Source: Psychrilyobacter piezotolerans (GTDB lineage Bacteria > Fusobacteriota > Fusobacteriia > Fusobacteriales > Fusobacteriaceae). Taken from it: a DNA stretch of 64,000 bases. Below are positions 8,761 to 17,020 of the stretch, in pieces. The translations under genes and the position numbers were made by a program. The notes beneath the pieces were generated by a model. It ran no database searches and was not told the DNA's origin. It worked only from the letters and a program-made list of their open reading frames with translations. The DNA lies in the NCBI RefSeq assembly GCF_003391055.1, contig NZ_QUAJ01000010.1, positions 1 to 64,000 on the forward strand, in the 5' to 3' direction. Position 1 is the first letter of the stretch; every line of letters begins with the position of its first letter.

Positions 8761-8911
8761 TTAATCACCTCGGTATAAATATACCTCATATGCTCGTCTT
8801 TCCTCCATTAAGCAGTATTTAAAATAATCTTGATAGGATTATAGTCTGAAAAGGAGTAGATATAGTGTAGTATCTAAAAGATTATTATAATTTAAATAAC
8901 GAGGTGGAAAT

Positions 8912-11041
8912 ATGGAAAAAAGATTTGGTACATTTAATGGAGTTTTTCTCCCTACCTTCCTTACAATAATTGGCGTAATTTTTTATTTGAGGTTTGGATG
9001 GATAGTGGGTAATGCAGGAATATTAGGAACCCTGGGGATTGTTGTATTGGCTCACATCATCACTATCTCTACTGCTTTTTCAATGGCCAGTATCACTACT
9101 AATATGGAAGTGAAGGGGGGAGGAGCTTACTTTCTTATCTCAAGAAGTCTTGGTTTAGAAATAGGAGGGAGTATCGGGATTCCTCTATATTTATCCCAGG
9201 TAATATCGGTATCCCTTTATATCCTGGGATTTATAGAATCCGTTAAGCTTATATTTCCAGATATAAATACACTTTTACTTTCTGTGGGAGTCACGGTAAT
9301 AATAGGGGTTATCTCCAGTATTGGAGCAGACCTTGCAGTAAAGATGCAATACGGTATATTCTGCCTTATCCTCCTTTCACTGGGTACAATTGTTAGTTCC
9401 GGCAGTTACGACTATGTCCCCAGGTCTTTCGGAACATATGTGGAAAGCGGTAATTTTTGGATGACATTTGCTGTTTTTTTCCCGGCAGTAACAGGTATCC
9501 TGGCAGGGGTCAGCATGTCCGGAGATCTCACCAATCCCAGAGAAAATATCCCCAAAGGTACATTTTATGCTATTGGAGTTACATTTTTAATCTACACACT
9601 CCAGATATTTTGGTTTGGATTCAACATTCCGGCAGAGGAGCTCATCAGCAATAAGCTGGTACTTATAAGTAAGGTTAATTTTCCTGTATTTATTATCGGC
9701 GGAATTTGGGCTGCGACCCTTTCTTCTGCTCTGGGAAGTATGATCGCGGCTCCGAGAACTATGCAGGCTCTGGCTAAAGATTCAGTTCTACCTTCAATTT
9801 TAGGCCGTGGAAGCGGTAAAGCTAACGAGCCTCGAATAGCTACTTTTATAAGTTTTATCATAGCGTTTATATTTATAATAATGGTCAACCTAAACTTTGT
9901 GGCTCCTGTTATCACCATGTTCTTTCTAAATACCTATGGGGCTATAAATATGGTTGTGACCCTGGAAAAATTAGTTGGCAACCCAAGTTTCAGACCGACT
10001 TTTAAAACTCATTGGGTAATATCTTTAATAGGAGCATTTGGATCTTATAGTGTGATGTTTTTAATCAATTTTACAGCTACGATTATATGTCTTGGTTTTA
10101 CTCTTATGATCTACCTTTATATCAGTAAAAAAAATATTACTCGTACGTGGGGAGATCTGAGAGATGGACTATTGGTATCTATTATCAGGATGTGTCTTTT
10201 AAGACTTCGATTCAATAAAAAGCAGGAGAAAAACTGGAAACCTGATATCATTGTTTTCTCTGGAAATCCAAAAAATAGAAGTAATTTAATTTATTTGGCT
10301 AATCATTTTTCCAAGGGACGCGGAATAATTACTCTTGTCAGATTTATTTTTGGACATATAGAGGAGATGCAGGACAAAATTAAAGAGGCCAGAGAAAACT
10401 TAGATTCTTATCTGAAGGAAAATAAAATTTTAGCCTTTTCTGAAGTAGTCGTAGGAGAAAATATGGCAGATACTTTCCTCGAAACTGTACAATCCAGTGG
10501 TATTGGGCTTCTCAAGCCAAATACCGTTCTCATGGGAATGTCAAGGGATAAAGAAAATATCAAACCTCTTGTAGAATTTATGAGGAAAATTAATTATTTG
10601 AACAAAAACACCTTAGTATTTTGTCAAAATGAAGATGTAAATTTTTTCGAAGAAAAAAATTCTATTGATATTTGGTGGAGAGGTCTGGAAAACAATGGTA
10701 ATCTTATGTTAACAATGGCCCACCTGATCGCCTTGAATGATGATTGGGAGGGTGCAAAAATAAGGCTTTTGAGTGTCGTGGATAATGAAGATAAAGTCGT
10801 CTATAGAAAAACTATTTTAGCTGAGATGCTTGTAACCTTAAGAGTTGATGCCCAAGTGGAGATTATAGTTTGCAAGGAAAATATCAACAAAACAATAAAA
10901 GAAAACTCCTCCGAGGCAAGTTTAGTTTTAATAGGCCTCAGCCTCCCTGAAAAAGATCATGAGATCTTATATTACAATAAACTTATGGATATGAGTGAAG
11001 GGCTCAACTCCGTTCTTTTTGTCAGAGGAAAATTAAATTAA
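8912..11041 (+). CDS. Cation-chloride-cotransporter-like (SLC12/APC superfamily) permease
   Basis: 709 residues. The first ~420 residues are highly hydrophobic with about twelve membrane helices. They open with FGTFNGVFLPTFLTIIGVIF and YLRFGWIVGNAG, the first-helix region shared by Na-K-Cl cotransporter relatives. The remaining ~280 residues are a soluble C-terminal domain (WKPDIIVFSGNPKNRSNLI, then a universal-stress-like fold region) as in bacterial SLC12 homologues. It probably moves K+/Na+/Cl- or an amino acid across the inner membrane. Substrate cannot be read from the sequence. The start has a GAGGTGG site, and TATAAT is found around 8887. Confidence 0.8.
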   Translation: MEKRFGTFNGVFLPTFLTIIGVIFYLRFGWIVGNAGILGTLGIVVLAHIITISTAFSMASITTNMEVKGGGAYFLISRSLGLEIGGSIGIPLYLSQVISVSLYILGFIESVKLIFPDINTLLLSVGVTVIIGVISSIGADLAVKMQYGIFCLILLSLGTIVSSGSYDYVPRSFGTYVESGNFWMTFAVFFPAVTGILAGVSMSGDLTNPRENIPKGTFYAIGVTFLIYTLQIFWFGFNIPAEELISNKLVLISKVNFPVFIIGGIWAATLSSALGSMIAAPRTMQALAKDSVLPSILGRGSGKANEPRIATFISFIIAFIFIIMVNLNFVAPVITMFFLNTYGAINMVVTLEKLVGNPSFRPTFKTHWVISLIGAFGSYSVMFLINFTATIICLGFTLMIYLYISKKNITRTWGDLRDGLLVSIIRMCLLRLRFNKKQEKNWKPDIIVFSGNPKNRSNLIYLANHFSKGRGIITLVRFIFGHIEEMQDKIKEARENLDSYLKENKILAFSEVVVGENMADTFLETVQSSGIGLLKPNTVLMGMSRDKENIKPLVEFMRKINYLNKNTLVFCQNEDVNFFEEKNSIDIWWRGLENNGNLMLTMAHLIALNDDWEGAKIRLLSVVDNEDKVVYRKTILAEMLVTLRVDAQVEIIVCKENINKTIKENSSEASLVLIGLSLPEKDHEILYYNKLMDMSEGLNSVLFVRGKLN

Positions 11042-11090
11042 AAAAAAGTAAAAACCAACTGACATAATTGTAGTTGGTTTTTACTTTTTT
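11042..11090 (+). terminator. Terminator after the SLC12-like gene
   Basis: Perfect long stem AAGTAAAAACCAACT/AGTTGGTTTTTACTT with T-run right after the stop codon. Confidence 0.9.
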
Positions 11091-11357
11091 AATTTTTATT
11101 CTATATTTTTTCAAAGAATAATTTATCTATTGGAGAGTTTACAGGAATATTTTTTTTTATTTGTCTCCTCTTAAAACTTTATAATTATTTTTTTACAACT
11201 ATAACTAAGTGTTCGGTAGCATCTCGCCTACTTTAATTTAATTACGGTAACAGTTGTTGTTTATGTGTTATAGAAGGAAATTATTATAAATTGAGTATAT
11301 TCTATAAAATTCTTAACTGTTTCAACTTATTTTTTTATTGATTAAAAGGAGGTCAAA
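11091..11357. other. AT-rich intergenic region
   Basis: No gene seen. It contains a third TGTTCGGTA (11210-11218), also present twice in the 3.8 kb region, and A/T-rich promoter-like sequence before the DoxX gene. Confidence 0.3.
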
Positions 11358-11765
11358 ATGGAGAAAAGTGATCATGGTCTTTTTGTGCTAAGGTTGGGGT
11401 TGGGTTTATTTTTCCTGGTATTTGGTATTCTAAAATTTGTTAGTCATGGACCAATGTTAAATATGGTGTACCCGATGTTCTACAAAGGTATGGCAGTCTC
11501 TAATTATATTTATTTTTTAGGCGGGGTACAGATCTTGCTGGGAATAATGGTTATAATTGGATGGAAAACTTGTCTGGCTTCAACTATTTTAGCATTGATG
11601 CAGCTTTCAACCATTATAGTTACAGTGCCGAAAATTATTGCACCATTTAAGTTTGCAGAAGGAATGCCGCCTAACTTTTTATTTTTTGGTGCTATTCCAA
11701 TTTTAGGGGCTTTAATTGCCCTGATGCTGATTGGACCTGGAAAAATGAGTTTAGATAAAAAATAA
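11358..11765 (+). CDS. DoxX-family membrane protein
   Basis: 135 residues with four hydrophobic segments. The opening GLFVLRLGLGLFFLVFGILKF is the DoxX first helix with its conserved Arg. The protein ends GPGKMSLDKK in the cytoplasm. Family members are small inner-membrane proteins linked to redox or thiol stress, but no reaction is known. A strong AAAGGAGG precedes the start. It is single-gene, with its own terminator. Confidence 0.8.
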   Translation: MEKSDHGLFVLRLGLGLFFLVFGILKFVSHGPMLNMVYPMFYKGMAVSNYIYFLGGVQILLGIMVIIGWKTCLASTILALMQLSTIIVTVPKIIAPFKFAEGMPPNFLFFGAIPILGALIALMLIGPGKMSLDKK

Positions 11766-11782
11766 ATTAATCCTGGACAAAG

Positions 11783-11816
11783 AAAAAAGATCCTAAAATT
11801 TTAGGATCTTTTTTTG
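11783..11816 (+). terminator. DoxX gene terminator
   Basis: AAAGATCCTAAAA/TTTTAGGATCTTT palindrome with T-run. Confidence 0.9.
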
Positions 11817-12408
11817 ATTTATTTTTATTCCCATTTAAATGTAAATATTTTGAATTTTGTACTTTAAAGATTCACCCAAAAACTATAAACTATTTCATGA
11901 ATAATTAAATTTTAATGAATAATCAAATAACTTCCCAAGATAAAGTGAAAAAAATAACTGTATAATTACAATAAGAAGAATATTACCTTCTGTAACCGTC
12001 GAAAGTATAAAAATTGATGAGGATAATAAAATTAAATGTCTCCAACAGGGAGATAGATCACCTTAATTTAGTAGATATAGTATTAGTTGAACTAATACTA
12101 ATTTACCCTTCTCACCTCCCCTCCCCCCAAGATGGGGGAGGAGGAGGTTATTTATTTGGAAAATTAGATTCTAAAAAGACATCTCGATCTTTTCAATTTT
12201 TAGGAGAGTTTTCTCTCCTTTTTTTATAAAATATTATAAAAAATACAGGTTTTCATGAAAAAATTAAAAACATTGTAAAAAACTTTAAAAAGAGTTAATA
12301 TACCTATGATTAATATGTAGTTTATTAAGGAAATCATTGAAAAAATATGACTTTTATTTGAATTAATACATTGGGATTTGCTTTATCGTATTTACAAGGA
12401 GGTAAGTT
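11817..12408. other. Gene-poor region with promoter repeat copy 1
   Basis: No supported gene. A 71-codon frame at 12014-12229 is crossed by a CCTCCCC/GGGGGAGG inverted repeat (12114-12145) and a terminator-like GGAGAG/CTCTCC hairpin (12202-12227), so it is more likely leader RNA or debris. The stretch 12224-12343 is copy 1 of a ~120-bp repeat. It carries a promoter TTGTAA (12273-12278), a 17-bp spacer and TAATAT (12296-12301), pointing at the WYL gene. Confidence 0.45.
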
Positions 12409-12720
12409 ATGTCTTTAAAAATTTTAAAAAAAGCGATTGAATTACAACAAAATATTTCATTTGACTATAATAATGAAGGAGAACGAACAGGTAATCCCCA
12501 TGCGGTTTATAATCATATAAATAAAAATAGAACAAAATCAGTGAAAGTTGATATCGAGCAGACTTCAGGTTTTAGTTCTGAACAAAAGCCGTTTTCTAGT
12601 TTTAGACAGTTTGATTTAGATAAAATATCAAATGTTAAATTAGAAGATGATGAGTTCAATGTATCGGGTAAATATAATTCTAAATCAAGTCGTTATAATG
12701 ATGCGATAATTAAGCTTTAG
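12409..12720 (+). CDS. Small stand-alone WYL-domain-like protein
   Basis: 103 residues. The order of motifs follows a WYL domain: AIELQQNISFDYN, then a GNPHAVYNHINKN strand, VKVDIEQTSGFSSE, and FRQFDLDKISNVKLEDDEFNV at the end. It lacks any DNA-binding domain, so it may bind a ligand or modulate a partner. AAGGAGG lies before the ATG, and promoter repeat copy 1 lies ~110 bp upstream. It is flanked on both sides by copies of that repeat. No partner gene adjoins it. Confidence 0.65.
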   Translation: MSLKILKKAIELQQNISFDYNNEGERTGNPHAVYNHINKNRTKSVKVDIEQTSGFSSEQKPFSSFRQFDLDKISNVKLEDDEFNVSGKYNSKSSRYNDAIIKL

Positions 12721-13263
12721 GTATAAAAGTAAATAATGATTATAAATATCATCTAATCCAATAGCCCTCTGGAGTTATGGAAGAGGTAAGAATAATAAAA
12801 CTACCTTCAGTAGCAGCTGATCAAAGAGTTTACATCCTATAGTATATGTGACTAAGCTTGTAGGAAATATTAAAAAAAGATAGTGAAAACTGTCTTTTTT
12901 TTTACAAAATATTATAAATAATACAGATTATTATAAAAAAAGAGTTAAAAATATTGTAAAAAAACTGAAAAAGAGTTAAGATATTGTTATTAACCTGTTA
13001 TTCAGTAAGGAAACTCTGGAACTTCCCCCTGGCCCCGTCTTTTTTTCTAGCTGTATCCTCTGTCTTTAAGTCGCATTTAAAATGAATGATTGTGTATCAT
13101 TTATTTTAAAAATCGCGCCATTGGAAGAAAATAAGGAGAAAGTTCAGAGGTCTAGGGTTTATATTCTAGAGAAGTAAGATAAAGCCACTGAAAGTAAAGT
13201 TATAAAGTTAATTTCTGAAAAAATACTGTAGTTATATTTAGTAAAAGCAATCAGGGAGGAAAT
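12721..13263. other. Gene-poor region with promoter repeat copy 2
   Basis: Contains an AGATAGTGAAAACTGTCT hairpin with T-run (12881-12906), a likely terminator of an unidentified transcript. Next is repeat copy 2 (12898-13022) with TTGTAA (12954-12959), a 17-bp spacer and TAAGAT (12977-12982). A 31-codon frame at 13081-13176 has no ribosome site and I do not call it. Confidence 0.4.
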
Positions 13264-13572
13264 ATGGGACTAAACTGGAATGATCGGCAAAAAATTATTG
13301 AAGATATTCAATATGAAATACTTAATTTAGAAGAATATGAAGGATATCGAGGAAATGATAAACAGAAAGAATTTATTGATGAAGTATCTAATCCAGTCAT
13401 CAGTATAACAAAAGATCTTTTCTTTTATAATTTACATGAATATTCTAAAAATCTTGAAGAAGAATACCAAATTCGTGAAATAGACATTGTAAAAAAAGAA
13501 ATAAAAAGAGAGTTACTTTTATTTATAAAACGAAAAAAATGGATAAACAAAGACCGAATAAAGAGGTTATAA
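13264..13572 (+). CDS. Hypothetical protein
   Basis: 102 residues, charged and helical, with no signal peptide or membrane segment. I do not recognise a family. The ATG has CAGGGAGG upstream, so it is likely translated. It ends at a TAA immediately before, and in the same frame as, a decayed acetyltransferase tail (13576-13765). It may be an unrelated small protein or the 5' end of a gene damaged by recombination. Confidence 0.5.
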   Translation: MGLNWNDRQKIIEDIQYEILNLEEYEGYRGNDKQKEFIDEVSNPVISITKDLFFYNLHEYSKNLEEEYQIREIDIVKKEIKRELLLFIKRKKWINKDRIKRL

Positions 13573-13575
13573 AAA

Positions 13576-13765
13576 GTAGAAGAAATTTTAAAAGATAAAG
13601 GCTATAAATTTTTAACGGTCAAAACAATAAGTGAATCATTAGACAATATAGCATATGCTAAAACAAGGCTTTTTTATGAAAAAAATTGGGTTTCTACCCT
13701 TAGAAGAAATCGTTGAAATACGGGGAGAAGAAAGCCCATGTTTAATAATGATTAAAACACTGTAA
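13576..13765 (+). pseudogene. C-terminal remnant of a GNAT acetyltransferase, frameshifted
   Basis: Reads VEEILKDKGYKFLTVKT, then NIAYAKTRLFYEK in one frame. After a seven-A run (13680-13686) it continues in another frame as GFLPLEEIVEIRGEESPCLI followed by MIKTL and a stop. Together these make the usual C-terminus of GNAT enzymes (TRLFYEKxGF ... PCLIMIK). One extra A explains the shift. The N-terminal acetyl-CoA-binding part is missing. Confidence 0.7.
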
Positions 13766-14091
13766 AAAAATATACTTTGTTCTCTCTAAAATAATAATAT
13801 GATTTGGATTCATAGAAATCTCCTCTAATGTTTGGTGGTACAGGCATTGGCAGGATTTTTCTATGGGCCTTTTTTTTTTATTTAATTATCAATTTTGTAT
13901 AAAACAGTATTTTATAAGATTCCCTCTAAAAAATTAGTAGATTACAAAAAAATTACTGCTGACCTATTGTAAAAAAACTAATCTTACTATTAAATTAGAG
14001 GATTTTTAATTTTTTCCTTTAATATTAAAGAAACTGATTTTATAAATCATCGATCTAGTTCAGACAAAAATAAAAAAAGGGGAGAAGTCTA
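13766..14091. other. Intergenic region with promoter repeat copy 3
   Basis: A possible AGGC/GCCT hairpin with a T-run lies around 13842-13879. A more diverged promoter repeat, TTGTAA (13967-13972), 17-bp spacer and TTAAAT, precedes the amidohydrolase gene. No gene seen. Confidence 0.35.
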
Positions 14092-15057
14092 ATGGAGAAA
14101 AATAATCTTTTTATTAAAAATGCCAAAGCAGTGATTACCTGTGATGCTAAAGATCAACTCTTAGAAGGTGTAAATATTTATATAGAAGACGGGGGTCTTC
14201 CCCCCGATACTGTGGTCCAAAGTGTAGAAGAAATTTTAGCTGATTCCGAAAGACTCATAAGGAAATATCACGATCCAAAACCATTTTCCATGAGACAGGT
14301 TGTCTTAGCTCCATGCTCCCCATTCAGCGTTACAGGAGAACTCATGAAAAAATCTGCTGAATTAGCCAGGAGGTACGGAGTGAGGCTTCATACCCACCTG
14401 GCTGAGACTATGGATGAAGAAAAATTTACCCTTAAAAAATTTGGAATGAGACCTCTTGAATACATGGAAAGCTTGGGATGGATAGGAGAAGACGTCTGGT
14501 ATGCTCACGGAATTCATTTTACCCGTGAGGAGTTAAAAAGATTGGCTGAAACCAAAACAGGAGTGGCTCACTGCCCTATTTCGAATATGAAACTTTCATC
14601 TGGTATTGCAAAAATATCCGAAATGATTAAACTGGGAGTACCTGTAGGCCTTGGTGTTGATGGGAGTGCCAGCAATGATGGGTCAAATCTTTTGGAAGAA
14701 ATAAGAGTGGCCTTCCTTCTGCAGAGATTAAAATACAGCAATGATGCTCTCAGTGGATATGATATTCTTAAACTAGCTACAAACGGCGGAGCTAAACTCC
14801 TTGGAAGGGATGATCTCGGAGAAATTTCCATAGGAAAAGCGGGAGATCTTTTTATGATTGATTCCACTAAATTGGAGCTGGTAGGTTCCCAGTATGACTA
14901 TGGGTCTATGCTTGGAACCATTGGGGTAAAGGGAGCTGTAGACTATACCATAGTAAATGGAAATATAGTTGTAAAACATGGAAAATTGGTAAATATAGAT
15001 GAAAAAGAAGTAGCCCGAAAAGCCAACTCCTTAATTGAAACTTTAAATTCTAAATAA
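14092..15057 (+). pseudogene. 8-oxoguanine deaminase-like amidohydrolase with internal deletion
   Basis: 321 residues; relatives in the SsnA/TrzN/8-oxoguanine deaminase group have about 450. The first 34 residues (NNLFIKNAKAVITCDAKDQL ... VNIYIEDG) match the usual N-terminal beta-sandwich. The sequence then jumps straight to GLPPDTVVQSVEEILADSER, which normally starts about 130 residues later. The missing part holds the HxH motif that binds the catalytic metal. Later residues are intact: RLHTHLAET, WYAHGIHF and GLGVDGSASND. The frame is preserved, so a protein is probably made, but it should lack normal deaminase activity. A GGGGAG site precedes the ATG. Confidence 0.8.
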
Positions 15058-15149
15058 TTATTTAATCTCTGTTGCAACAATTTAAATGTGATAAAATATC
15101 CTAAAAAATTAGGAGGAGATCATGGAATTAAAAAAATTGGGGGGAAATA

Positions 15150-16055
15150 ATGAAAAAAATATTATTAACTTTAATGAGTTATAGAAAATCAATTAATAAA
15201 GATCAGTTACATAATAAAAAAGGAATCTATTATAAAAAAAATGAAGAAACTCCATACACAGGAAAAACTATTGGCTATTACGAAACTGGAGAAATCAAAT
15301 GTAAAGAAAATTATAAAGATGGATTAAAAAACGGTAAAGTGATTGGCTATTATGAAGATGGAAAAATCAAATATAAAGAAAATTATAAAGATGGGGAAAA
15401 AAATGGGGAATGGATCAGCTATCACAAAAATGGAAAAATCGAAACTAAAGGAAATTGTAAAGACGGGGAAAAAAATGGGAGATGGATTACCTATTATGAA
15501 ACTGGAGAAATCAAATATAAAGAACATTATAAAGACGGGGAAAAAAATAGGGAATGGGTCAGCTATCACAAAAATGGAAAAATCGAAATTAAAGCAAATT
15601 ATAAAGATGGGGAAAAAAATGGGAAATGGATTACCTATTACGAAACTGGAGAAATCAAATATAAAGAACATTATAAGGATGGGAAAAAAAATGGGGGATG
15701 GACCAGCTATCATAAAAACGGAAAAATCGAAAATAGAGTAAATTATAGAGAGGGGGAAAAAAATGGGAAAGTAATTGGTTATTATGGAAATGGAGAAATC
15801 AAATATAAACAAAATTTTAAAGATGGATTAAGAGATGGTGAATGGACTACCTATTACGAAAATGGAGAAGTCAAATATAAAGCAAATTATAAAGATGGGG
15901 AAAGAAATGGTGAATGGACTAGCTATCACAAAAATGGAGAAATTGAAATTAAAGCAAATTATAAAGATGGATTAAAAAATGGGGAATGGATTTCGTATTA
16001 CAAAAATGGAAAAATCAAAGGTAAACAAAATTTTAAAGATGGAATTATGTATTAG
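15150..16055 (+). CDS. MORN-type (YwqK-like) repeat protein, signal peptide shortened
   Basis: 301 residues made of about eleven 24-residue repeats of the form GYYxNGxIKxKxNYKDGxKNGxW. Repeats 3-7 alternate between a YHKNGKIE and a YYETGEIK version, so they were copied as pairs (144 bp). Its start, MKKILLTLMSYRKSI, aligns with the paralogue at 48424 except that some twelve hydrophobic residues are gone, so it probably stays in the cytoplasm while the paralogue is exported. Such proteins are annotated as YwqK-family antitoxins in databases, but their function is not established. Three relatives are in this window (45547, 48424, 58362). Confidence 0.75.
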   Translation: MKKILLTLMSYRKSINKDQLHNKKGIYYKKNEETPYTGKTIGYYETGEIKCKENYKDGLKNGKVIGYYEDGKIKYKENYKDGEKNGEWISYHKNGKIETKGNCKDGEKNGRWITYYETGEIKYKEHYKDGEKNREWVSYHKNGKIEIKANYKDGEKNGKWITYYETGEIKYKEHYKDGKKNGGWTSYHKNGKIENRVNYREGEKNGKVIGYYGNGEIKYKQNFKDGLRDGEWTTYYENGEVKYKANYKDGERNGEWTSYHKNGEIEIKANYKDGLKNGEWISYYKNGKIKGKQNFKDGIMY

Positions 16056-16250
16056 TTTATTTGAACACTGTATTTTGTTAACCTCTTAAAATTTCCAAAA
16101 TAAGCATTCTTAGATCATTATTTAATTACAAAGGATGTTGTTATAGATAAACTCTTTGATGATGATATAGTCACTCAAAAGGCAGGCGGTAGAGATATAG
16201 ATCCTTTCTTTTGACGACGAATGTGATACAGACAAATAAAAATCAACCTT

Positions 16251-16284
16251 AAAAGGACACTATTCTAGTGTCCTTTTTATTTTG
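16251..16284. terminator. Terminator between convergent genes
   Basis: AAAAGGACACTA/TAGTGTCCTTTT hairpin with T-run on the plus strand and A-run on the left. It lies downstream of the minus-strand gene at 16302. Confidence 0.8.
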
Positions 16285-16301
16285 TCTTTTTTAAAATCAT
16301 C

Positions 16302-16805
16302 TCAAATAAATGAAATTATAAGTATTGATGCAAATATAAGTACAACTGTAAGGATTAATGCTGCTGCTATTACCGTAATCCTGGAGATCATATCCCCCTT
16401 ATCAGTAACATCATAGATATCTATCCAGGTATCCATTAGCGGTGAAACAACGTTTTTCGTTATCCAACCACTTTCCTTATAGATTTTATTCAGTTTTATT
16501 TCCCCCAGTTTTATCTCTGCCTGGGCTTGGCTATATCTGTTATCCAAGGAATTTAATTCTTCCCCTGTAAGGGCGGTACTTCTTAATTTATCTATCTTGT
16601 TCATTTTATCTCTGTGAAACTCCAGATTCTTTTTTAATTGGTATTCTTCTTTAAATGTACTTATAAAATTTAAATTATCTTTTATATTATGATAATATGT
16701 TTCAAATTTACGATTCCAATGTTCATCATTTTTATCAGCTGCGTTACTATTAGATAAGCTTGAAATTAATATTATAAACAATAAAGCTATTATTATTTTT
16801 TTCAT
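16302..16805 (-). CDS. Hypothetical exported protein with C-terminal membrane anchor
   Basis: About 167 residues. The ATG at 16805 is preceded by GGGAGGAG, so the in-frame ATG 33 bp upstream is not used here. An N-terminal signal peptide (KKIIIALLFIILISSLSNSNA) is followed by a charged, probably coiled-coil region (residues 30-110). The end is strongly hydrophobic (ITVIAAALILTVVLIFASIL), giving a C-terminal transmembrane anchor. No family recognised. It stands alone between two gene groups. Confidence 0.6.
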   Translation of the reverse strand: MKKIIIALLFIILISSLSNSNAADKNDEHWNRKFETYYHNIKDNLNFISTFKEEYQLKKNLEFHRDKMNKIDKLRSTALTGEELNSLDNRYSQAQAEIKLGEIKLNKIYKESGWITKNVVSPLMDTWIDIYDVTDKGDMISRITVIAAALILTVVLIFASILIISFI

Positions 16806-17020
16806 TTTATCTCCTCCCTTCTTAAAAAATAACCTCAATATTTAATATTTCTATTTTTTTATTTATTTCCTGCTGGTTTATAAAATGAAATGCAATTTTT
16901 TCTGAAAGCTTCAAATTATATATATTTCATAACTTCAGCTTTTTTTTAGTATTTTTAATTGTTGCATAGTATACTTAAAGTAGATGTTTGGATTCAAAAA
17001 AATTTTAAAAGGGAGATTTT

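Noticed and set aside
12014-12229. 71-codon open frame MMRIIKLNVSN...
   Set aside because: No ribosome site, low-complexity Gly and Ser stretches come from a C/G inverted repeat, and it runs into a terminator-like hairpin.
13081-13176. 31-codon ORF MNDCVSFILKIAPLEENKE...
   Set aside because: No ribosome site and no recognisable family.
15324-15812. Long open frames on the opposite strand and in another frame of the MORN gene
   Set aside because: The repeats make several frames open by periodicity. Only the 15150 frame has the MORN pattern and a ribosome site. The same applies at 58328-58733.
16129-16215. Open stretch ending GGRDIDPFF with no start codon
   Set aside because: About 35 codons without a start or ribosome site; could be a gene relic but no family is recognisable.
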